Positions 35,111 through 44,999 of a stretch of 64,000 bases of DNA are shown here, one piece after another. Origin of the DNA: Ectocarpus siliculosus (taxonomy: Eukaryota > Sar > Phaeophyceae > Ectocarpales > Ectocarpaceae); the NCBI GenBank assembly GCA_000310025.1, contig FN649751.1, positions 6,482,717 through 6,546,716 on the forward strand, in the 5' to 3' direction. The notes beneath the pieces were generated by a model, which was not told the origin of the DNA, made no database searches, and saw only the letters and a program-made list of their open reading frames with translations. Each line of letters starts with the position of its first letter. Position 1 is the first letter of the stretch. The position numbers were made by a program, and so were the translations under genes.

Positions 35111-37699
35111 CAGGAACAACCCAGTCGCCAGTCGCAAAGGCGATGCCACTGTACTTTTTCCAGCAAAACCAAGTCTTGGCTCTTTGGCCTGATAACGAGG
35201 CGATGACCAATATGGACCACATCCACACGTGGGTGCTGTGGCGTTCGCCCACCCATCCTGCCCCGCTTTTCGCTCACAACTGTCTGAGAAGGAGAAGGGG
35301 GGATCGTGACTGTTTTCCTGTCCGATTTGTCGCAAGGTTGGATGTTTGCCGTAGAAAAGTAATTAATCAGCTCGGGTGATACGGTAGCAACCTCGAACAA
35401 ACACGAAGGATCTCATGGCGACGGCTACAGTATAAGACAAACCGCACTAAGGATGGCAGAGTCCGATATAGACTGACCGAGCTTGTTACGCGATGCCTCC
35501 GAAGTTCGAAGCCAAAACCGAGCGCAGGTGTTCGTCGCTGCGGATGCTGATATCAAGTTCGTTCAAAAAGTAGGTAGCTCGGGGAAACTTCCGAGAAAAA
35601 TCTCGGCGCAGAGACCAGCTGACAACCTCGGACCTTCCGCTGGTGTGGCTGCTTGGTACGTTGCCATGGTACTCGGTTGAAACCAATTGGAGCTGAGCGA
35701 TAGCTGTCTCTCGAAAGGCATCTACTCCGCTCTCAACGCTGCTGCAGGTGAAGCCACACTCGTCGTAGTTGCGGTCTTGTTGTCGGGACATCCCTTTCGG
35801 ACGGCGATTCGTCCGCTGGCAAAATACACCCAGCCTCCTCCCACCAAGGCGATTCGTTACCCCTGCTCTTTGAAGCCTAGCTGTGCAGCACTTCTGAACT
35901 CGGAGTTACGGCTTTTGCAAGCAGGGCCATCTGGTTTGTCTCAGCCAAGACCTACAGCAGATGTGAATAAGGGTGAGGGTACGTGTGTCTCTCGGTCACT
36001 TCTTTCTTGGTCATCCGCATCGTGTATGCACCCTACACAGCAGTCAGGTGTGTATGCCTTCGGGTTCCAAGCAACTTTCCTGCAGCGCCCGGCACCCTCG
36101 TTGTGACTTGCCTAGGATCAGCGGTGCTTACATTTGTGGCTTCCGTCAACTTTATTGTAGTGACTCATCAGATCCGTGGGGATCAAGCAAAAGCCAATGA
36201 ATCGCGAGGCTTCCCCACGACTCTAAAAAACTCTACAACAGGGAATGTACGATAAAGGAAACCCAACGAGACCATGTCACAAAAAACGCGTCGCGTGTAC
36301 GGGGTCAAGAGGTGTAATATAGGCAGCAGCAGTGGGTCAGGAATCTTGACCGAACATCTGTCTGTCATGATGGTGCTGGGAGTCACGGATCCTCATCTCC
36401 TAAACTGTGGGTTGTGGTATGGCCCGTGGTGCTGTAGACTTTAGCAGTGGACCCTCAGCTCCAGGTCAGGAGTCGGGGCGGCTAAGCACAATGTGGTGTC
36501 GGTTCAGATTGCGGACTTACATGTGGAGCTGCACTGCGACTGCCGCTGCTCTACAAAAATCACTCTTCCCCGGCAGCAGATCTGGATATGCCAGCAGCCA
36601 TGTCACATCTATGACCAATGCCACGATAGGGGGGGCACTTTTTGCAGCCTCTCGGCCTGGGCTACAGGTACCTTCTTTGAATTTTACCCCGCTATCATGG
36701 TGTCTGTATTGATCCAATACGGTACTTCTCCAGTGCTGATTGGACTTCAACCTTCAAGCGAAGACTCCTCCCAGTCGGCACGTCAGACGAAAAGAACGCC
36801 CACAGTAGTGTTGCATGTTTTGTTGCGAGTTCAAGAGTCGGGTTAGGAACTATTTGACAGCCCGTTTGTTGTGCAGTTAGTTGGAGATTGACTATTTTTT
36901 TGTGCATGGAGGTGCAGCCCCGCTCGCTCGGTGAGCGAACCAATCATATTTTGTTGCGCAACGCTTCCCGACTGATATGGTTCGTTCGCGGTTGGTCAGG
37001 TTTATCGCGCATTTTTCATACCACCAAGCAAGCCCAAGAGACGACGCTTCGTGCATCGCCATCAAGACATATTTTTTCGTTGTTTGTTTGCGTCTCACGC
37101 GCCACACACCCTCGTCTCCAACCGCGTACTCCCTTTGCACTTTTTTGCCAGTTAGGTGTGTTCCCGTCTAACCCCGGAAGTGCAAAAGTAGACATTGCAC
37201 TGAGTGTGTTTACTTTCCCCTGTACACGCAAACTTTGTCTGCCGCCAAACTGATCGCTATCACCCCAGGAAACGAACATCATTTGGCGCACAATCGCACA
37301 CCTGACTACTAGAATAATATGGTAGTGTTATTGTCGTTGCACTGTCGGAGCTAGTTTGTTGTCGTTTGCTTTTCTGCTATGAACTCTCCTTGACTATTAT
37401 GTGCCCTCGGTAGGCACCGCTTCTTTGCCCACGATGTGTCCACTTTGCCCCAGCACGTGGTCGAGACTCCTGCACCAATATATTTACCGCGCCGTTTGCG
37501 CGAAGCTTGCACGACAAGCCGAAGTATGTCTCCACCCCAGCTAGCCTGGTCGTAGATATTTGTGCGTTTTCGGTGACAACCCCTCCCGCTCTCACTACCC
37601 CTCGTTCCTTACATGTTTGTCGGTGCTCTGGCTCACCTGCTACAAGCAGAACACACACGCAAATCGGTTCTCACACAGCACAGGTGGTCCATTCGTCGT
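35111..37699. other. Spacer with an interrupted open frame at 35483-36106
   Basis: One plus-strand frame runs from 35483 to 36106, broken once by TGA near 35678. It contains NRAQVFVAADADIKFVQKVG before and SALNAAAGEATLVVVAVLL after the stop. The opposite strand is also open over 35486-35791. I recognise neither. It could be a decayed gene fragment. The rest of the stretch, including frames at 36.4-36.85 kb, has no supportable feature. Confidence 0.3.
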
Positions 37700-39674
37700 A
37701 TGGCAGCACCAATGGACTCTGCGGAGGGGGGTAGCGACTACTATGATTCTGGAGACGAACAAGGAAACGACCTCGGCGACGTGATGAAAGAAAATCCTTC
37801 TCTATGGGTATGTCGTAGCAGTGTCATAGCAAACCGGCCGTTTTTGTATATGCTCCTGTGTAAGGAGGTGGCGAGCTGAGCTCTGACCTTCCTTGCTTGT
37901 TGCCATGCTGTGAAACATATCGCAACTGAACTTTTGACAATCTGCAAACAGTTTGTAAATGCTCTCACATGGTAAGACTGTTGGCTATATCATTTTTTAA
38001 ACCTCGAAGGACAAGGAAATCCGGGAAGCCGGTCCTTTCCGATTTCGCGTGTGTGAATACCCAGCTCGCAAACCGCCTTCTGTCGCTACCGCAACCATGA
38101 GCGAGGAGCAACTGTTGAATGTCCCGTTGTGGTTCAACGACAAGTGAGGTTGTTTCCCTTTTCCTGCGTTTGCTTGATGCTGTCACAGGCCATGTTCATC
38201 ATGGCATATCTGGTGGTGTGGGTTCAGGGCTTGGCCTTTTCGTCCACGTGAGTGCTACACACACAACACCAGTGTAATCTGTCGCTCCTGGTGAAACGTT
38301 TCCGGAAGTTGTGGGGAGAGGCAGAGAAATACAAGCTGGCTGACCGGAGCTGAGTGTATTGTCGATTGAGCTTTCTGCAGACACATCCAAGGCACAACGG
38401 CGGGAGTATTGCGAGCGATGGTTGTTGACAATGCCTGGAACGAACTGCCAGCGCGCGATACATTGAGTGAGTTGGGTGAGCTTTTTCGTGGTAGGATCCG
38501 GTGGTTTTGTTCTTCTCTTGTCTGAACCCGAGTGCATCACCAGGGATTGATATATGCATCACGACGACTGTCGTCGCAGAAGTCCCCACTGAAGTCGTCT
38601 CGAATGATGCCTCTGCCACCGTCCCAGGTGCTTCAACCGTTCTAGGTTCTACCGGGGGGGCTTATGCATGCAGGGCCACAACCCCATCTCGAGGATGATA
38701 TTTGTGGTGGGTCATAGGCGGCGACCGTAGACGACACAGAAGCGCCGTCGTGATGATGATATCATCGATTTCTTGAAGCGCCGTCGTGATGATGATTTCG
38801 TTTTGATAGGGACGGGTTGCCCCAAACCCATCCAGTGCCCCATCGCACGGCACCCTTTCTTGCGGTGCATAACTTCCGGCGCGGCGTCCGTTACGAATAA
38901 TTGCCTGTAAGGTCGCACTCCGGCTCCCACAAAACTGCCTATGCTTAACCCGCTGTTCCCCTTTTTGTGCCTCTTACAGCATACCGCTACGTCGTTTGTT
39001 CCCCAGCCGTTCCTCGTACTTGTTGTCGTTCCAGCATTCGGGATCTTCACGGCGCCAGTCATGACATGCTGGTCACTCTGCCGAGTATGTTTCCTTCTCG
39101 GAAGGGTTGACTGCGACTTCCCTGGTAAGCTTTCAAGTTCGTGGCTTCTCTACTTTCGCAACTTTCTCACACCCTCACGGAACGGTGGCGTTTCGTAATC
39201 ATGGACTAGAATGAAGGTCGAAGAGTGAGACAAAACATCCTTCTTTATCTACCCGAGCCCACTCCCCACCCTCCGTCCGCGCTCTGTACAGCGGGATGGC
39301 TCATGAGGCCCCCCCAGCGACGTCGCCATCTCTCCAACTTTCCGAGCGGGAGAGAACGGCGCTGGAAGCGTCGGGGCTGGCTCGTGATGCTGCGAGCTCG
39401 TCACCAAATCTTCTTGGCACAGCTACAGCAGAATGATTCTCAGCCTTGGTTATGCAAGCGGAAGTTGAGAGATCTGTGTGGTATCACGCGGGTGATGACG
39501 GCGGATGATCCCCTAGCGACCGCCGGCAACGAGCCTTCCGTAGGCGCGCAAGGGATTGCTGACATTGAATTGAATGAGCAAGGCACCTATGACCAGGAGT
39601 TTGCTCAGGCTGTGGTTTCGGTCGCGGGTATCATGGAGGAAGGCATTTTTCGCGGGATTACCTTGTATCTCTAG
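37700..39674 (+). CDS. Six- or seven-exon gene of unknown function
   Basis: Proposed exons: 37700-37807 (ATG start, MAAPMDSAEGGSDYYDSGDE), 38010-38143 (DKEIREAGPFRFRVCEYPAR), 38381-38475 (HIQGTTAGVLRAMVVDNAWN), 38580-38627 (VPTEVVSNDASATVP), 38980-39084 (YRYVVCSPAVPRTCC) and 39292-39674 (ends GIFRGITLYL, stop TAG). Phases 0, 2, 1, 1, 1 agree at every junction and give about 290 residues. Donors include GTATGT, GTGAGG, GTGAGC and GTATGT. The first part of the last exon is open in two frames, one of them (MAHEAPPATSPSLQLSERER) also coding-like, so that exon could be wrong. There is no signal peptide or membrane segment, and I do not recognise the family. A dispersed repeat begins directly after the stop. 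Confidence 0.5.
38735..38797. repeat. Short direct repeat in an intron
   Basis: The block GAAGCGCCGTCGTGATGATG occurs twice about 41 bases apart, inside the intron between 38627 and 38980. No function assigned. Confidence 0.6.
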
Positions 39675-39679
39675 GACCT

Positions 39680-40215
39680 ATGGGTGGAGGTCGCTGAACC
39701 GAACTGGGTTTTTTGTCGCCGAGCGGGAAACGTACAGCAAACAGGGTGGGCATTTGATAGACAGATGGTAGTCATCTGGTGGTAACACTGAAGACACTAG
39801 TGTACCCAGAACCAGCCAGGCGCAAGGCCGTCAGCTCCCTCCCCCCCACGTGGGCGAGGGCGTTGAACCTGCACACGCCGTCCGCAACAGCAACGTAAAC
39901 AGCGGGAAGTTGTAGACTACAGCAGAAGTTAGATATGTAGAACCTTACAAATGCTTGCTTGATTCCGCGGTACGTGTGCTTCCGGTTGGAGTTTGAACTC
40001 AGATGAATAAAATATGTGGTAGCAGCTTAGTCGTCGTGCGTTGTAACCCGACAGGCAGGCGAGGTCGCATGCTCTCGTAGACACGACGGCAATACACGTA
40101 CGTTTGGTGTCCATGGCGTTGTCGCTACGTACAGTGTGTACGGAGGCTGTTTGTGACAAGAGGCCCCGGTATTGGGTTGTGCGTTCGGACAAATAAGAAC
40201 CGCAGAACTTGGGGA
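39680..40215. repeat. Dispersed repeat family, copy 3 (with internal insertion)
   Basis: Collinear with copies 1 and 2: AACCGAACTGGGTTTTTTGT, CGTACAGCAAACAG, CTTGATTCCGCGGTACGTGT, GTCGTCGTGCGTTGTAACCC, GTAGACACGACGGCAATACA, GAGGCCCCGG and CGGACAAATAAGAACCGC. About 200 bases (roughly 39746-39950) are inserted relative to copy 1. Confidence 0.65.
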
Positions 40216-41166
40216 TATCGAAGTCACTCCCGCATCGTAGGTCGAATCGTTGGCAACAAGAGAGCCTAGAGAATGCTAGGGACGTAGCGTTGTTCTCGCT
40301 GGCGTTCTACACGAGGTGGGAGGATTCGACATCTATTCGACGCCCTTGGCCGCCCTATCAACCGGCGAACCTCTTTTATCTCTTCCGGCGCCGCGTGCCC
40401 ATTGTAAGGTACTGTTGAGAGCGATTAGATCCCCAATGATTTCGTGATTTCACGATGCTATACATATGCATACCAATGTTCAATTTGAGCAGCCTGATGG
40501 GAAAACTCGCAAAATAATGCAAACTCTAATCTCACCGCACCATCGAGAAAAACAAAACCGTGAACATCCCCGGGTACTACTCCCAAAAGCATGACCATCA
40601 CAAGCTCTTTTAATTGGGCAGCCCCCTATTCCCTTCTCCGCCAAACGGTCTGGATCTGCCCAAGAGCTACCGGCAGCTTCCTTGCTCAAGGAGTTGCCAA
40701 CTTCACCAGCACACTTGGTGCCGACACCCTTACCCATGGCTCACGTCAAAGATGGGCCCCGCACATCTACCACGACACAAGAAAAGGAAGTTTACACGCA
40801 AACTAGCACCTTCATATTTGCTAGGGTTGCTGGAAGACACACCACCTACAACATCTATCGAGGTGCTACCACTGAGGCACGCAAGGGTGGGAGGTGGGAG
40901 AGGGACAAAAGAAAACGATCCAATCACCCAAGATCTTGCAGCGTGTGCCCGAGATGCCATTCCTCCACTGGTCGGACAAAAACAGTACACGGTCACGGGT
41001 TCAAGTTTAACGCCTACTGTACGATCAGTGTCAAGTTGTGTTGCACCCACAGCACTCACTTTGAAACAGACACGGACGCAGCGCCATAAATAGCGCGTGT
41101 AGCCGAGATGGCGGCGAGACGCTCCGGCGAAGATTGTATCATGTTAAGAAAATACGGGAGGTCAAT
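40216..41166. other. AT-richer stretch upstream of the retrotransposon
   Basis: Lower GC than its neighbours. Three overlapping plus-strand frames (40591-40806, 40614-41093, 40682-41089) are open, but none matches a Gag, protease or other family I know. No 5' LTR or primer-binding site could be identified here. It may be flanking DNA, or eroded 5' sequence of the element. Confidence 0.35.
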
Positions 41167-43481
41167 ATGACCACGGAAGCGCTGGACCTGGGCTCGACTG
41201 CATGGGAGGACGGTGGCTCCCTACGTTGGCCAATGACTCTGGCGGAGCAATAAACCATCCCGGGGAGGGTCAGCATCGAGGTGAACGCCCTGTTGCCGGG
41301 CCCCCAGCCCCACACGGCCCAGCTGCTGGTCGTCTTCCCCCTCAGGAGGTTCGACCCTCAGAACGAACCAGGTATCAGCGTGGCCCGAGGAGTGCAGTGG
41401 TGGAGGCCCGGCACTCTTCCGAAGCTCAAGTTGGTCAACCGCACAACCACCCCCAAGTCCATCGGGGCGGAGGTGCAGGTCGCCATGGCCTACGCCACCA
41501 ACTGTGACGACATAGAGAAGATGGTGCTGCTCAAGGAAACGATGCCGACACTATCGCCGACGCGGCTGACGCCGGAACCAACGCCCTCGGATGCCACGCC
41601 GCTACCGGACCCACCTGCGGAGCAGGGCATACGCATCAGCGAAGCGAACACTGGACAACTCGGCCCCAAGTCACGCGCCCGGCTCCTCGACAGCATCGGC
41701 GAGGCAAACAAGAATGGACTGTTCCCCTCCAACCCCACGATCGTAGATGCCCTGCCGGGACGCGAGGTGCCGACCCCTCTGGTGGATGAAAACGTCACGC
41801 CGGTTGCTTGCAAACAGCAACAGTACACCCCCATTCAAGCCGACATCGTCAACAAGCAAGTCGATCTCTGGTCGACAACGGGTGTGGTACGCCCGTCGAC
41901 TTCCGCCTGGTGTAGCCGTACCTCGATTGTGAAGAAGAAGGACGGAAGCAACCGCGTGACGGTCGACTACCGACCGCTCAACGCCGTCACGAAGAAAGAT
42001 AGCGGAGGCATCGGCACGCTGGCGACCATGCACCACCGCATCAAGGGCAGTAAGTTCTTCACACTCCTCGACTTGCCATCAGCGTATCATCAACTCAGCA
42101 TACGCGAGGTCGACCGCCACAAGACAGCCTTTAGGGATGCGCGGGGTCGACTCTACGAGTTTACAAGGTGTGGTTTTGGACTCACGACCATTCCCGCGGT
42201 CTTCTCCGCCCACCTAGGCGACACCCTCCGGGAGGTAGAGACCGAGGGAGACGTAGAACGATGGCTAGACGACATACTCGTGCACGGCGCCACCCTGGAC
42301 GAACACCTCGCTCTTATCGAGAGGGTCTTTGGCCTCTTACACGGAGCAGGGTACTCAGTGCACTTCCGCAAGTGTGTGTTCTGCATGGCAGAGGTGGAGT
42401 TCCTCGGCGTCATGGTCGGCCGGGCGGGTGTACGATCCTCGCCCTCCAAGATCAAGGCGGTACGGGAGCTAAAGATGCCCACTACCGTGGGAGAGGTAAT
42501 AGCATTTCTGGGATTCGCCGGCTTCCTACGGAGCTTCGTCCCGGACTTTAGCGCACTCACGGCGCCGATCACGGACTTGCTGCGGGATGCGGCGTTCAGC
42601 TCACGCCGAGCACGCAACCGCCGTGTACCGTGGGGCACCCCGCAGACCGAAGCCTTCCGATCAATCATCGGCGCCCTCATCTCCCACCCGGTGCTAGCGA
42701 CACCAGACTGGGGACTCCCCTTCTCGCTGCACACGGACGCCAGCGAGCTAGCAGCAGGAGCGGTTCTCACCCAAGCCGTCGAGGGACGCGACACACCTCT
42801 GGGGTACGGCAGCCATCGTTTCACCCGGAGCGAGGAGAAGCTCTCCCCCAACGACCGCGAGGTCCTCGGAGTGCTGTACGGCATTGAGCAGTTCAGAACT
42901 TACCTGCAACACCGTAGATTTACACTGATCACTGACTGTGCAGCTCTGACGTGGCTGTTCACCAGCCAAAACCTATCTTCAAAGATGCACCGGTGGTCTC
43001 TACGGTTGATGCAGTTCGACATCGACCTCCAGTGGCGCAAAGGCAAAGACCATACGGCCCCGGACGCCCTATCCCGACTGCGCCGCAAAGGACCGCCGGA
43101 GCCGGCAATCGACACAGCGTTCCCCGACGACACTACGCAGCCGGTGGAAAACCAAGGCCCCACAGGACCTGTACTGGATGGTGTACCGCTCAGGACCCTG
43201 GCACCACCCGCTGACGAACGAGACGGCGACCCTACCCCACTGGAGTCGGCGGAAGACATCCACCTGGATCGGGATGACGAGCCTGTACTGGATGGCGTCC
43301 ACCTCACCGCACTAGGCCCCACCGAGCCCTCCCGAACGCCGGAGATGAGCCTGGCCGCCTTCTACGCCCTACAACTCACGCCGGAGCCTCTGGAGGATGG
43401 TGATCTTCAGCGACGTCGGAACTACGAGGACACACGTTCCGCCCTGGCTCCGAGACTGCCACGGGCTGTCATCCTCGACTG
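41167..43481 (+). pseudogene. pol: pol part 1: reverse transcriptase and RNase H
   Basis: A frame from ATG 41167 is broken by TAA at 41251, then open to 43644. Residues after the stop (TIPGRVSIEVNALLPG) resemble the segment following protease in Ty3 elements. Reverse transcriptase spans about 41.86-42.46 kb: RVTVDYRPLNAVTKKD, FFTLLDLPSAYHQLSI, FGLTTIPAVFSAHL, and the catalytic box W-L-D-D at 42262-42273, where Y/F-x-D-D is usual. LGVMVGRAGVRSSPSKIKAV and FLGFAGFLRSFVPDFS follow, as expected. RNase H at about 42.72-43.08 kb shows LHTDASELAAGAVL, REVLGVLYGIEQFRTYL and TDCAALTWL, ending with the K-D-H-T-A-P-D-A-L-S-R motif. The frame leaves coding register near 43480. It belongs to the chromovirus-like Ty3 group by layout. 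Confidence 0.85.
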
Positions 43482-44354
43482 TGAGCTGGCGGAGCACTGC
43501 TGGCGCTCCAGGGCCTCCTGCACGTCCAGGCCGCCGTCGAACCGGACTGGATCACGTTGGAGTGTGCCCGGTTCAACAAATGGAGCCGAGGAATCCAGCT
43601 GGTACGCTCGCCCCTCTCAGGCAAGCACTGCATGCACACACTAGCGGAGGCGCGACCGGAGGTCCTCATCGGTAACGCATGTCGCCGATACCACGCTCAC
43701 AGCCACGGGGAGACCGCCGCACACCAGGCAACGGAAATCACCGAGACCTTCACCGCTTCGCGGGCGCAACTCCTGCTCATGGAGTGCCCAGCGGGGTTCG
43801 CAAGGACCCCGGCCTGGCGCGACGACCTGCGACCGCGCTTGGAGCAAGCCCGGTGTACCGTAGAGGACGCCACCCTGTATGCTACGGATGTTGGCGTTCC
43901 AACTGGGAAGTGCCGAGTATTCATAGTGGCCATCAGGCGGCGCCCCGACATCCCACCCGAGACCTCCGCGTCGAAGCTGGCCCTGTGGAAGCGGCACTTA
44001 CAGCAGAGAGTGACCACGAAGCCGACCGTGGGTGCGCTGCTGGGACGCCAGGGCCACTTCTTCCTGAACCGTCCGACCGGCGACAAGGGAGTCTTCAGTT
44101 TCGCGCAACCGGCGGTCACCATCACGCATGGGATCATCATGGGCCGCCGACCGACGGAGTACCAGCCTCACCCGGCCGATGACGGACCCTTCGCCAAGGC
44201 GGAGGACCTGTCACAGGAAGAGTTTGTGCAGCTCACTACGTGCCTGACGGACTTCACCGTCCCACCGAGCGTGCGACGGATTAATGTCGCAAGGGCGCTG
44301 GAAGAGTTCACCCTGCCCCCCATGCTACGGGAAGCCTTCAGCGCGCTGGGCATC
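43462..44354 (+). pseudogene. C5-cytosine DNA methyltransferase-like domain within pol
   Basis: About 295 residues between RNase H and integrase align in order with Dcm/DNMT motifs. Motif I: ILDCEL in one frame, then AGGALLALQGLLHVQAAVEP in the next, so the frame break falls inside it. Motif IV: LIGNACRRYHAHS, where P-C-Q is expected; the Cys is kept (codon at 43680) but Pro and Gln are replaced. Motif VI: LLLMECP for E-N-V. Motif VIII: ATDVGVPTGKCRVFIVAIRR. Near IX: GVFSFAQPAVTITHG and Y-x-x-H-P-x-D-D. Motif X-like end: LPPMLREAFSALGI. The reaction would be transfer of methyl from AdoMet to cytosine C5. The changed motif IV and the frame break make activity doubtful for this copy. Family membership is inferred from motif order and spacing, not from a search. 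Confidence 0.75.
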
Positions 44355-44499
44355 CACGGCATCGTCGACCGCAACGCCGACCATCGTGGTACCATGGAAG
44401 ATGAGCTGGCGATCGCCCTGGCCAACCTGTGGACAGACTCCACTGACCATATCGCCACCCTGGACACTGCGGCAGCGGACCAGGCACGCTTCGTCGTGA

Positions 44500-44960
44500 T
44501 TCCACGAGTCACGAGGGGTATGGCCCGCCGAGCAACACGACCAACTCCAACCCCCAGCACCACACCGCCACCACGGGAGACGGCGAACGCTAGCGAACAT
44601 CGCAACCGCGACCCTGGGAAGGAGCCCAGGCGTCGGCCACCGCCGACCCCGCCCGCCGCAGAGCCAAGCACAAAGGAACCCGCGCACCCCGGAACAGCCG
44701 CGGCACCCGTCCAAGAACCGGCACCGCCCCCGGTGCCGCGGGTGCCACCCACTGACGCTGTGGCTGGCCCCGCGCCAACGACCGCACCGCCGCCGCCGTC
44801 GACGCCACCCCCTACACCGGCGACGCCGCGGGAGAACCCCCGGGACGGCAACATCCCGCTGGACACGCCGGACCTACGACGGGGTCTGTCTGCCAAGCTA
44901 GCGCAAATGGAGGACACCCTGCGCGAAACCGCCAAGCTCGTGGACGCGCAGCGGCGAGAC
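44500..44960 (+). other. Proline-rich linker between methyltransferase and integrase
   Basis: In the same frame as the second half of the methyltransferase, about 150 residues rich in Pro, Thr, Ala and Glu (for example PTPTPSTTPPPRETANAS). It joins the inserted domain to the integrase zinc finger. Presumed flexible; no domain recognised. Confidence 0.6.
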
Positions 44961-44999
44961 CCAACACTTCGATGCCTCCGGGCCGATTTGGAAGCGGGA

